64,000 bases of DNA from Paenibacillus sp. YYML68. GTDB lineage: Bacteria > Bacillota > Bacilli > Paenibacillales > NBRC-103111. Made by a program: the position numbers and the translations under genes. Numbering within the stretch: the first letter of the stretch is position 1; every line of letters starts with the position of its first letter. The stretch is taken from positions 2,768,501 through 2,832,500 of the forward strand of contig NZ_BQYI01000001.1 in the NCBI RefSeq assembly GCF_027923405.1. Direction: 5' to 3'. Positions 1 to 7,113 of this stretch are shown piece by piece. The notes under the pieces were generated by a model. It was not told the DNA's origin. It ran no database searches and saw only the letters and a program-made list of their open reading frames with translations.

Positions 1-189
1 CTCGCGCTCCTCCTTGCTTGTCGGAACGAAAGGCCTGCGCAAAAACCAGGTTATCTGATCATACACAATCAAATGGGTTAATCGAAACGATGAGAGGGCA
101 AGGATGAATAGCTGTAACCATGTTATGCTCTCCACGAGTCTCAGCCTCCTGTACCAATTCATTAAGCCTGTAAGCTGTGTTGAGTGAAG

Positions 190-456
190 TTATTGAATCT
201 GGAAGCCTATGATGTGACAGATCGATACAACTACATTATCATCAAGCTTTAACACGCCGTTATTGACGCTGATTACTTCCCCGATTCTTTGCTGAGGACC
301 GAACACGGCGTTAGCAGATGATGTAAAGACCTCAATCGTCGTCGGGGGGTCCGTAACAAGCGCCTGCAGCTCTTGCTGCATCTGATCAAAGCAGCAATCG
401 TCACATTCTTGTTGCTGCTGTCCGCAAGGAACGCATCCCGTAAATTTGAATGACAT
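190..456 (-). CDS. Small Cys-rich hypothetical protein
   Basis: An 88-residue protein I do not recognise. The N-terminal third carries five cysteines in CxxC, C and CC groupings around a Gln run (CGQQQQECDDCC); the rest is a short beta-rich stretch ending in GFQIQ. The ATG at 456 is chosen over the in-frame upstream ATG at 498 because an AGGAAAGGAGG ribosome site lies just before it. It lies about 80 bases downstream of the Ena-like gene on the same strand, so the two may be co-transcribed. Small Cys-rich proteins next to spore-surface genes are often spore coat or exosporium components, but that is inference from context only. Confidence 0.7.
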   Translation of the reverse strand: MSFKFTGCVPCGQQQQECDDCCFDQMQQELQALVTDPPTTIEVFTSSANAVFGPQQRIGEVISVNNGVLKLDDNVVVSICHIIGFQIQ

Positions 457-535
457 AGTATCGCCTCCTTTCCTTACTAACAAGTTATGAACAAGCATTA
501 GGAAAGGTATGGGTCATTGGAGCCTGATACTTATA

Positions 536-1081
536 TCAATATTTCACGGTATAATGAAGGTCAATTTGAAGCGTCCCTGTACAGAATGCGGAGGGTTTAT
601 TACCGCTGCATAATAGATCGACTTTATTCAAATTCGGGATGGTACCAGTGAAAGAGGACAAGGGATCAATAATCGTTCTGGACTGACTGCCATCGACGGA
701 AGTAATTGTGGCCCTCATCGTACATTCGGGGCTTGAATTGACAATCGTCACCGTACCTGATGGATAACCGATCATGCTGCTGTCTCGAACCGGAGTGAAG
801 AAATAAGCTTGATTTGTAACGCCATCACACTTCTGATTAATTGGGACGCAGCGGCTAATCTGAATGAGTCGTGTACGTATTGCTTTATTGCGCTTTCTGC
901 ATACAGGAGACGTCTTTCTTTTTTTTCGTTTACAGCCTGACTTGGTTGGACAATTTACATTTACGATGGATGTTTGCTTTGCCGAAATTTTGTTGTTGAC
1001 CTGAACGGAAGCTTTCTTTTGTTTTTTTGATTTGGTGGCATTCGATGCGACCTGCACCTCTGCCTCATTCGTTAATTCCAT
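536..1081 (-). CDS. Putative endospore-appendage-like protein (Ena/DUF3992-like) with basic N-terminal arm
   Basis: A 181-residue protein. Residues from about 75 onward are clearly paralogous to the divergent protein at 1330-1725: both share an RC-P-I...CDG opening, an N-S-x-x-CTM block, a (C)SG/CTG block and a terminal FCTGT...DLxYTV strand. This beta-sandwich pattern with a terminal Y-T strand resembles DUF3992 proteins, which build Ena endospore appendages in the Bacillus cereus group; assignment is by pattern only. Unlike its paralogue it carries a Lys/Arg-rich N-terminal arm of about 70 residues (for example CKRKKRK), unusual for an appendage pilin. The ATG at 1081 is preferred over that at 1099 because GGAGGTGA lies between them. 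Confidence 0.6.
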   Translation of the reverse strand: MELTNEAEVQVASNATKSKKQKKASVQVNNKISAKQTSIVNVNCPTKSGCKRKKRKTSPVCRKRNKAIRTRLIQISRCVPINQKCDGVTNQAYFFTPVRDSSMIGYPSGTVTIVNSSPECTMRATITSVDGSQSRTIIDPLSSFTGTIPNLNKVDLLCSGNKPSAFCTGTLQIDLHYTVKY

Positions 1082-1119
1082 TCGAATCGTCACCTCCATA
1101 ATAATGAGCCACTACTGTA

Positions 1120-1128
1120 TAGCTTATG
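1120..1128 (-). promoter_or_regulatory. Possible sigma-K-type -10 element
   Basis: On the minus strand this reads CATAAGCTA, matching the mother-cell sigma-K -10 pattern CATANNNTA, about 40 bases before the ATG at 1081. A near match (CATAAGCTG) occurs on the plus strand at 1267-1275 before the divergent paralogue. No convincing -35 was found, so this is tentative. It would fit late sporulation expression. Confidence 0.3.
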
Positions 1129-1329
1129 AGCCGGTAGGGGCAATTGAACAGGGGTAAACACACATCTTTACTAGATTTCACCTGTCAGTAGATACCAGTC
1201 TATGACTCTAACCAAAATAGTCTATTGTTCTTGAACCAAACGCACATACGACCATTTGCTTGAGCACATAAGCTGAAGCATGAGACGATAACCAATTGGT
1301 CTCAATACAACCCAAGGAGAAGTGATATC

Positions 1330-1725
1330 ATGAGCTGCTCGACAAAAAGTGAAGTTTGCTGCCCGATTTCTTGCGCAGGACTGGACCTGTTTCCGAAGCA
1401 ATTGATTCTGGTCAAAAGATGTACACCTATCCGTAACATCTGTGACGGTGCGACAGAGGCTGTCGTATTTACCGCAGCAGACACACCTTCCCTGCAGCTG
1501 CCAAAAGGTATTATATCCGTTGTAAACACAAGCACGAACTGCACAATGGATGTCACAGTAACAGATATGAGCGGCGCCAACACGTACACGCTGCTTCCTC
1601 AATCCTCTGTGACTGTAGAAGTCAACGAATTGAGCTCTGTAACGGTCATTTGTACAGGACCGAACCCTGCCGATTTTTGCACAGGTACGTTCGAAGCCGA
1701 TCTCCAGTACACGGTCTTGAAGTAG
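1330..1725 (+). CDS. Putative endospore-appendage-like protein (Ena/DUF3992-like)
   Basis: A 131-residue protein starting MSCSTKSEVCCPISC. An N-terminal cysteine cluster followed by a compact beta domain ending FCTGTFEADLQYTV is the layout of Ena1A/Ena1B-type subunits, in which an N-terminal connector with a CC motif cross-links stacked subunits by disulfides. That function is known for the B. cereus family; here it is inferred from pattern. An AAGGAGAAG ribosome site precedes the ATG. It is transcribed away from its paralogue at 536-1081, and its 3' end faces the modB terminator. Other beta-rich spore-surface proteins remain possible. Confidence 0.6.
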   Translation: MSCSTKSEVCCPISCAGLDLFPKQLILVKRCTPIRNICDGATEAVVFTAADTPSLQLPKGIISVVNTSTNCTMDVTVTDMSGANTYTLLPQSSVTVEVNELSSVTVICTGPNPADFCTGTFEADLQYTVLK

Positions 1726-1755
1726 TAGCAGCGTGAATCAGTAGAAGGCACACAG

Positions 1756-1799
1756 CAAAAAGGCATAACTCTTAGAATGATCTAAGAGTTATGCCTTTA
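1756..1799 (-). terminator. Rho-independent terminator after modB, probably bidirectional
   Basis: A perfect 18-bp inverted repeat (1759-1776 with 1781-1798) around a 4-base loop. On the minus strand the stem is followed by a TTTTT run, so it ends the modAB transcript; on the plus strand it also lies just after the gene ending at 1725. Confidence 0.85.
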
Positions 1800-1844
1800 C
1801 CTTTACATACACTTTGTACAGACTCCCTGCTATAGAATCATCCG

Positions 1845-2519
1845 CTAACTTCGTCTGCTTCCCGTCAGCAGCAGTAGCAGGAAGGATACGAAGATGATCG
1901 ATATGGTCCACGCCCACGCCATCGTGTAATGACCCGCATCGACGGCGACGTAGATCGCGGTCGGGATCGTCTGCGTGTGGCCGGGGATGTTGCCAGCGAT
2001 CATCAGCGTCGCGCCGAATTCGCCGAGGCTGCGGGCGAAGCCGAGAATGTAAGCCGTGACGAAGGCCGGTGCGGCTAACGGCAATGTAATGTAGCGCAGC
2101 AGCTGCCATTCGGTGGCGCCGCTCGAGCGGGCGACGTCCTCAAGCTCACGGTCGACAGAGGCGAAGCCGTTCTTGAGCGTCTGGTAGACGAGCGGGAAGG
2201 CGACGACGACAGAGGCAATGACGGCGGCCCACCAGGTGAAGACGATCGGCGCAGCGAAGAGCTGCTCCAGCAGGCGACCAAGCCAAGACCGTCTGCCGAG
2301 CAGGACGAGCAGGAGGAAGCCTACTACGGTCGGCGGTAGCACGAGCGGTAGCATGAACACCGTCTCAACGAGCAGCTTCCCTCGGAACGATCGTCTTGCC
2401 ATATACCCGCCTGCAAGCCCTCCAAGCAGCATGACCAGCACACTTGCGACTAGCGACACTTGAAGTGATAGTCGGATCGGCGGCCAGAACGCTTCCCAGT
2501 CCATGTCCGTCAGCCTCAT
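1845..2519 (-). CDS. modB: Molybdate ABC transporter permease ModB
   Basis: A 224-residue inner-membrane permease of the molybdate (or tungstate) importer, of usual family length. It has about five hydrophobic segments, the family motif LPLVLPPTVVGF near residues 56-67 and the cytoplasmic EAA loop (ARSSGATEWQLLRYITLPL, about 130-148) that contacts the ATPase. The ATG overlaps the modA stop by four bases, so the genes are translationally coupled. No modC ATPase follows: the transcript ends at the hairpin at 1756-1799, so the ATPase must be encoded elsewhere or shared. Confidence 0.93.
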   Translation of the reverse strand: MRLTDMDWEAFWPPIRLSLQVSLVASVLVMLLGGLAGGYMARRSFRGKLLVETVFMLPLVLPPTVVGFLLLVLLGRRSWLGRLLEQLFAAPIVFTWWAAVIASVVVAFPLVYQTLKNGFASVDRELEDVARSSGATEWQLLRYITLPLAAPAFVTAYILGFARSLGEFGATLMIAGNIPGHTQTIPTAIYVAVDAGHYTMAWAWTISIIFVSFLLLLLTGSRRS

Positions 2520-3334
2520 GGCGCTTGCGGAGAAGAGAATCCGTACCTCATGAACACGTCCATCGCTTCCTCTGACAGTAAGTATTCGTATAATCGCTGC
2601 GCCTCAACAGCTTGCTTCGTCGACTTGATGATGCCGATGGGGTATTCGATCGATGGGTAGTTCGCTTGATCAATTTCGAACGCGAGCCTTACCTTGCTCG
2701 AGGTCTTAGCGTCAGTCTTGTAGACGAACCCTGCATCCGCGTTGCCTGTCTCTACATAGCTCAGCACTTGTCTAACATCCTTCGCTTGAACGACCTTCGG
2801 CTGCAGCGTATTCCACAGGCTTGCGTGCACGAGAGCCTCCTTCGCGTAGCTGCCGGCCGGCACGCTGTCGGGGATGCCGATAGCAACTGTACGCACGCTC
2901 GGCTTCGCGAGGTCGGCCATCGAATGGATCACTGCATGACCAGCCTGCGCTTCTGTGGGGACGACTACAACAAGCTTATTCGTCAGCATGGTTCGCTGTG
3001 TCTCTACAGCTACAAGCTGCTGCTCCACGAGCGTCTTCATATGCTTCGGTGCGGCAGTGATGAACAGGTCAACGGGGGCCCCCTGCTCGATCTGCTGCTG
3101 CAGCGCCCCGGAGGCGGCGAGGTTCAAGCTTATCTTCACATGCGAATGCTCGGACTCATATTGTGCGACGAGCTCATGGAGTGCATCCGTTAAGCTTGTC
3201 GCGGCAGATATAGTCAGCTCGATTGGCTTCTTATCGTTGTTAGCTGCTGGTTCGTCGGTCGAGCATCCTGCTGCAAATAGGATCGCAACCAGAAGCACTG
3301 CTACGAGCCTACAGACTCTTATGTTCTCTTTCAT
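2516..3334 (-). CDS. modA: Molybdate-binding lipoprotein ModA
   Basis: A 272-residue extracellular solute-binding lipoprotein that captures molybdate for ModB. It has a lipoprotein signal peptide with lipobox FAAGC (Cys 24), then the ModA hallmarks AASLTDAL (about 46-53), NLAASGALQQQIEQGAPVDLF (about 75-95) and a conserved C-terminal EYLLSEEA segment. An AGGAGTGAG ribosome site precedes the ATG. It is the first gene of the modAB pair, behind an extended -10 promoter with an overlapping palindrome. Confidence 0.93.
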   Translation of the reverse strand: MKENIRVCRLVAVLLVAILFAAGCSTDEPAANNDKKPIELTISAATSLTDALHELVAQYESEHSHVKISLNLAASGALQQQIEQGAPVDLFITAAPKHMKTLVEQQLVAVETQRTMLTNKLVVVVPTEAQAGHAVIHSMADLAKPSVRTVAIGIPDSVPAGSYAKEALVHASLWNTLQPKVVQAKDVRQVLSYVETGNADAGFVYKTDAKTSSKVRLAFEIDQANYPSIEYPIGIIKSTKQAVEAQRLYEYLLSEEAMDVFMRYGFSSPQAP

Positions 3335-3373
3335 CTGTTCTACTCACTCCTGCTAGCGTATCGGTTGCTGAAC

Positions 3374-3392
3374 TAATGGTACCATTATAACA
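3374..3392 (-). promoter_or_regulatory. modA promoter with overlapping palindromic operator
   Basis: On the minus strand 3384-3392 reads TGTTATAAT, an extended -10 element, about 50 bases before the modA start. Overlapping its downstream edge, 3374-3387 is a perfect 14-bp palindrome (TAATGGTACCATTA), a plausible repressor site. No good -35 is visible, consistent with an extended -10 promoter. The repressor is unknown. Confidence 0.5.
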
Positions 3393-3599
3393 CAAGTAAA
3401 AGCATGCTAGCGTCTTGACCCGGTTTCGATGGAGCCTGAGAGTGATCCCCTAGTAACCATACTCACACGAGACGTTCATGATATACATGACATAATAATT
3501 ATTATGTAACTAAATTATACTTGTCGAAGGTGTCTCGCCTTCCGCTTCTATACTAAGCTAAGTGTCACTGGGCATGTGACACGCTGCTCCGAGCATAAC

Positions 3600-3632
3600 A
3601 ATGGGACCTGTACACAAGCACAAGGTCCCATT
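3600..3632 (-). terminator. Probable terminator of the siderophore permease operon
   Basis: A 10-bp perfect stem (3600-3609 with 3623-3632) lies about 20 bases beyond the stop of the second permease. The T-tract on the minus side is weak, so it could also be a bidirectional stabilising hairpin. Confidence 0.45.
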
Positions 3633-3651
3633 GCATTTCAACTAAAGCCGC

Positions 3652-4692
3652 TTATTTACTCCTATACAGCAAGTATAGAAAGTACGGTGCCCCTACCCCG
3701 GCTGTGAATACGCCTGCTGGCACGTCGATCGGTGCAAACAGCATGCGACCTGCTAGGTCCGCCAGCAGTAGAATGATCGCGCCAAGCAGCGCAGCCGTCG
3801 GGAGCACGAAGCCATGAGCGCTGCCGACCAGCTTACGCGCCATATGCGGGGCGAGCAGCCCGATGAACGAGAGCATCCCCGCCATACCGACCGCTGCTCC
3901 TGCGAGCGCGACGCAGCAGAGCAGCATGACGAGACGATCGCGCTGCAGTCGACTACCGAGACCGATCGCTACGCTATCTCCTAATGACTGCACATTCAGG
4001 GCGCTTGCATAGATGAGCGTGAACGGCAGGAACAGCCCGATCCATGGCCCTAGGGCGAGCATCTGCTTCCACCCGGTACCGTAAATGCTGCCCGTCATCC
4101 AGTTCAGCACCTGTGAGGCTAAATGGGCCGGCCCGCTGATTAAGAGGAACGTCGTCATCGCCGCGAGCGCCGTCGATAGGCCGATGCCGATCAGTACGAG
4201 CCGATATGGCGAGATGCCCTGCTTCCAGGTCAAAACATAATTAAGCGCCGTTGCGACGAAGGCGCCGGCTATCGAGATGAGCGGCAGCCAATGTATACTT
4301 AAGCTGCCTGCCGACATCGTCAAGAAGGCGACAGCTGCCACCGAGGCGCCACCTGTAACGCCGATTAGCTCCGGCGAGGCGAGTGGATTGCGGACGATGC
4401 CTTGCAGCAGTACACCTGACACGGCAAGTGCAGCGCCGACACATAGAGCGGCTAGCACTCGCGGCAGACGGAACTGAACGACGATAAGCTGAGCGCTCTC
4501 GGCAGCGCGACCGAGCAATGCGGCTATGACTTCTCGCAGCGGAATGCTCGAGCTGCCTATGGACAGGCAGACCATCGACAGCAGCACCAGTAGCATGGCT
4601 AGTATAAGTAGTGTAATGCGCTGCTTCGTCTTACGTCTTGGGCGCAGCAGCATGGCCGATGATTCGATATTTTTATTTACCGGGCTACTCAT
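3652..4692 (-). CDS. Iron-siderophore ABC transporter permease (FecCD family), second subunit
   Basis: A 346-residue polytopic membrane protein of the FecCD/BtuC family that forms one half of the siderophore channel. It shows the RLPRVLAALCVGAALAVSG region near the N-terminus, the NPLASPELIGVTGGA motif, and the C-terminal SFIGLLAPHMAR and PAGVFTAGVGAPYFLYLLYR motifs. The ATG at 4692 is chosen over 4713 because AGGAGGGGG lies directly before it. It overlaps the upstream permease by eight bases, indicating translational coupling. It is similar in type to B. subtilis YfhA; no dedicated ATPase follows, so a shared ATPase (YusV/FhuC type) is inferred. Confidence 0.88.
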   Translation of the reverse strand: MSSPVNKNIESSAMLLRPRRKTKQRITLLILAMLLVLLSMVCLSIGSSSIPLREVIAALLGRAAESAQLIVVQFRLPRVLAALCVGAALAVSGVLLQGIVRNPLASPELIGVTGGASVAAVAFLTMSAGSLSIHWLPLISIAGAFVATALNYVLTWKQGISPYRLVLIGIGLSTALAAMTTFLLISGPAHLASQVLNWMTGSIYGTGWKQMLALGPWIGLFLPFTLIYASALNVQSLGDSVAIGLGSRLQRDRLVMLLCCVALAGAAVGMAGMLSFIGLLAPHMARKLVGSAHGFVLPTAALLGAIILLLADLAGRMLFAPIDVPAGVFTAGVGAPYFLYLLYRSK

Positions 4693-5695
4693 GCTTCCCC
4701 CTCCTTGCAACATAGATCAGGAACGGCACGCCGAGCAGCGCTGTCGAGACGCCTACAGGCACCTCTTTAGGCATAAGCATATAGCGTGAGGCTACATCAG
4801 CTCCGACGAGCAAGAGCGCTCCTCCCACCGCACAATACGGCAGCAGCCACCGATGATCATTGCCAGTAATGAAGCGGCATAAGTGCGGCACGATTAAGCC
4901 GACGAAGGCGATCGGTCCGGCTACAGCTACAGCCGCGCCTGCCAGCAGGACGATGCTAACGCACGCCAATATGCGAGTCAGCATTAACCGCTGACCGAGA
5001 CCGACCGACACATCATCTCCAAGCGCCATGACGTTCAGCGCCCCGGACAGTACAAGAGCGATCACTAAGCCGATCAGCATGTAAGGAGTGACGATCGACA
5101 GATGCTCCAGCTTCCGGTCCACAATGGAGCCAACCATCCAGAACAGTGCCTGATCCAGTGAGCTCTTGTCAATAATAACGATTCCACTCGTCACAGACGA
5201 AGCGAACGCTGCGATGGAGGCACCAGCAAGCGTTAACTTGACGGGTGTGAAGCCTTGTCCGCCGCGCGAGCCGAGGACGAAGACGAATAAGGCCGTTAGC
5301 GCTGCGCCAGCGAAGGAGATCCAGATCATGGAGCCGAACGTCAGCGCCGAGCCGAACATCGAGATCGACAACACGAGCAGCAGCACCGCCCCTGCATTAA
5401 TGCCGAACACGGACGGCGACGCCAGCGGATTGCGACTCAGCACCTGCATGAGCGCTCCAGCAACCGCGAGACTCGCTCCGACAGCAGCGCCGACAAGGGC
5501 ACGCGGCACTCTCGCATTCGTAATGACCAGATGATCATTCGAGCCGTCGAAGCTCGTATACGCTTCCCATACGGTGCGCAGATCATAATTATGTATACCG
5601 AACAAGACACTCGCCAGCATGCATAGCAGCAGCAGCAGCATACCAGCTGCCAGCACGAGCACCCTGCCTCCTCGAGCCATATGAAGAACGGGCAT
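4685..5695 (-). CDS. Iron-siderophore ABC transporter permease (FecCD family), first subunit
   Basis: A 336-residue polytopic permease of the FecCD/BtuC family, paralogous to the next gene. Motifs in order: NARVPRALVGAAVGASLAVAG (about 59-79), NPLASPSVFGINAGA, a central GFTPVKLTLAG, AGPIAFVGLIVPHLCRF, and C-terminal PVGVSTALLGVPFLIYV. It heads a two-gene operon behind a consensus sigma-A promoter beside a Fur box. In B. subtilis the YfiY-YfiZ-YfhA system (hydroxamate siderophores) has the same composition. The ATG at 5695 is taken although the spacing to the upstream AAGGGG is long; the ATG five codons in is an alternative. Confidence 0.88.
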   Translation of the reverse strand: MPVLHMARGGRVLVLAAGMLLLLLCMLASVLFGIHNYDLRTVWEAYTSFDGSNDHLVITNARVPRALVGAAVGASLAVAGALMQVLSRNPLASPSVFGINAGAVLLLVLSISMFGSALTFGSMIWISFAGAALTALFVFVLGSRGGQGFTPVKLTLAGASIAAFASSVTSGIVIIDKSSLDQALFWMVGSIVDRKLEHLSIVTPYMLIGLVIALVLSGALNVMALGDDVSVGLGQRLMLTRILACVSIVLLAGAAVAVAGPIAFVGLIVPHLCRFITGNDHRWLLPYCAVGGALLLVGADVASRYMLMPKEVPVGVSTALLGVPFLIYVARRGKHE

Positions 5696-5747
5696 GTGAA
5701 GGTCAACCCCTTTTTCTTATTAATGATACAGAATAAGCCCGTTATTC

Positions 5748-5776
5748 ATTGTAGAAGCGCTGCATACACTTGTCAA
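5748..5776 (-). promoter_or_regulatory. Sigma-A promoter of the siderophore permease operon
   Basis: On the minus strand: TTGACA (5771-5776), 17-base spacer, TACAAT (5748-5753). The -35 lies seven bases from the Fur box at 5783-5797. A GAATAA/TTATTC inverted repeat (5731-5747) lies at the expected start site. Confidence 0.75.
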
Positions 5777-5782
5777 CGAGTA

Positions 5783-5797
5783 TGATAATCATTTTCA
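5783..5797. promoter_or_regulatory. Fur box 1, between divergent promoters
   Basis: TGATAATCATTTTCA matches the 7-1-7 Fur consensus TGATAATNATTATCA at 13 of 14 positions. It lies between the -35 elements of the two divergent promoters, so one site could repress both under iron sufficiency. Confidence 0.8.
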
Positions 5798-5806
5798 ATA
5801 AAACTG

Positions 5807-5835
5807 TTGACAGATGTTGATCCATCCCTTATATT
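5807..5835 (+). promoter_or_regulatory. Sigma-A promoter of the siderophore-binding protein gene
   Basis: TTGACA (5807-5812), 17-base spacer, TATATT (5830-5835). The predicted start site falls at the edge of Fur box 2. Confidence 0.75.
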
Positions 5836-5840
5836 GGCAT

Positions 5841-5859
5841 TGATAATGATTCCCATTGT
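5841..5859. promoter_or_regulatory. Fur box 2
   Basis: TGATAATGATTCCCATTGT keeps a perfect left half (TGATAAT) and a degenerate right half, and overlaps the predicted transcription start of the binding-protein gene. It is weaker than box 1. Confidence 0.55.
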
Positions 5860-5909
5860 CAGATGCGGCCGCGTCTAACAACAATAGAATTAGAGGAGAG
5901 AAGCTACAT

Positions 5910-6908
5910 ATGTTTAGTACATCGAAATTCCGCTTCACCACATCGTTCCTTGCCATCATCATGACTACCATTCTCGTGTTCATGGCTGGCTGCGGCACAG
6001 CTTCGACAGATGCCCCTTCGAACGCAAGCTCCCAGAAGGAAGCAGAAGCACCGAAGAAGGACGAAGCTCGTATCATCAAGCATGCTATGGAAGAAACAAC
6101 AATCAATGGCACACCACAGCGTGTCGTCATCTTGACGAACGAAGGTACAGAGGCGGTTCTCACGCTTGGCGTAAAGCCGGTCGGCGCTGTACAATCTTGG
6201 GTAGGCGAGCCTTGGTATGATCATATTAAGAAGGACATGGAAGGCGTTACCGTGCTTGGCGAAGAGACTCAGCCGAACATCGAGCTGATCGCTGGACTGA
6301 AGCCGGATCTGATCCTCGGTAACAAGGTACGTCATGAGAAGATTTATGAGCAGCTGAAGCAGATTGCTCCTACTGTATTCTCCGCTGACCTTGCAGGCGA
6401 TTGGAAGAAGAACTTCGCACTCTACGCGGAAGCGTTGAACAAGAAAGCAGAAGGCGATAAGGCGCTTGCTGAATTCGACAAGAAAGTAGCCGATGTGAAG
6501 GGTAAGCTTGGCGATAAGGCCAATACGAAAGTATCCGTCGTTCGCTTCACAGCTGGCGATGTGCGCATCTATCAGAAGCAGACATTCAGCGGTGTGCTGT
6601 TCAGCCAGCTTGGTGTCGCACGTCCCGCTTCCCAGGATAAGGACCAGTTCATCGAGAAGCTGACGAAGGAGCGCATTGCCGATATGGATGGCGACGTTCT
6701 GTTCTACTTCTTGTCTGAGCAGCCGGGCTCGAACGATGCGGAGAAGGTGTCCAAGGAGTGGATGGCTGATCCGATGTTCCAGAACTTGAACGTTGCGAAG
6801 ACGAACAAGATCGTGAAGGTCAATGAGGTTGTGTGGAACTTGGCCGGCGGTTATAAGGCAGCGAACCTGTTGCTTGAGGAAGTTGCGAAATATTTCGAAG
6901 TGAAGTAA
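5910..6908 (+). CDS. Iron-siderophore ABC transporter substrate-binding lipoprotein (YfiY-like)
   Basis: A 332-residue lipoprotein that binds a ferric siderophore outside the membrane and delivers it to the FecCD permeases. The signal peptide ends in lipobox FMAGC. The mature part has the periplasmic-binding fold of the FhuD/BtuF type: QRVVILTNEGTEAVLTLG, LKPDLILGNK, and a long central helix leading to the second lobe. The overall wording is closest to B. subtilis YfiY (hydroxamate siderophores), but ligand identity is inference. The ATG at 5910 is preferred to the in-frame ATG at 5856 because AGAGGAGAG precedes it and it starts a normal signal peptide. Confidence 0.9.
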   Translation: MFSTSKFRFTTSFLAIIMTTILVFMAGCGTASTDAPSNASSQKEAEAPKKDEARIIKHAMEETTINGTPQRVVILTNEGTEAVLTLGVKPVGAVQSWVGEPWYDHIKKDMEGVTVLGEETQPNIELIAGLKPDLILGNKVRHEKIYEQLKQIAPTVFSADLAGDWKKNFALYAEALNKKAEGDKALAEFDKKVADVKGKLGDKANTKVSVVRFTAGDVRIYQKQTFSGVLFSQLGVARPASQDKDQFIEKLTKERIADMDGDVLFYFLSEQPGSNDAEKVSKEWMADPMFQNLNVAKTNKIVKVNEVVWNLAGGYKAANLLLEEVAKYFEVK

Positions 6909-6930
6909 GACAAATGCTGTAAATCATAGC

Positions 6931-6999
6931 AGGCCCGTCTCATCTGTTCGGCTGATCCATGCTCTGCATGGCGCCGGACAGCGAGTCGGGCCTTCCTTA
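6931..6999 (+). terminator. Probable terminator after the siderophore-binding gene
   Basis: An outer stem AGGCCCG (6931-6937) with CGGGCCT (6987-6993) encloses a second hairpin (6957-6971), followed by TTCCTTAT. The branched shape makes this less certain. Confidence 0.45.
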
Positions 7000-7113
7000 T
7001 GTGAATCGCATGCGTGTGGTGTGAGTGACTCCATCAACCTAACTTCTGCGCTCGGAAGCTGCTGCGTTGCCTGTAGCCGCGGAGCCGGTCACCTCCTGAA
7101 TCCGGAGGAGCCG

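Larger units (their letters stand above)
3335..3651. other. Intergenic region between modA and the siderophore permeases
   Basis: No gene is seen. It holds the modA promoter and palindrome, an AT-rich perfect 18-bp palindrome at 3490-3507 (ACATAATAATTATTATGT), a 7-bp stem hairpin at 3562-3582, and the terminator-like repeat at 3600-3632. Confidence 0.6.

Noticed and set aside
104-190. A 28-codon plus-strand frame with a weak purine-rich site upstream
   Set aside because: Too short, no recognisable features and no clear promoter; the 1-189 region shows no supportable gene.
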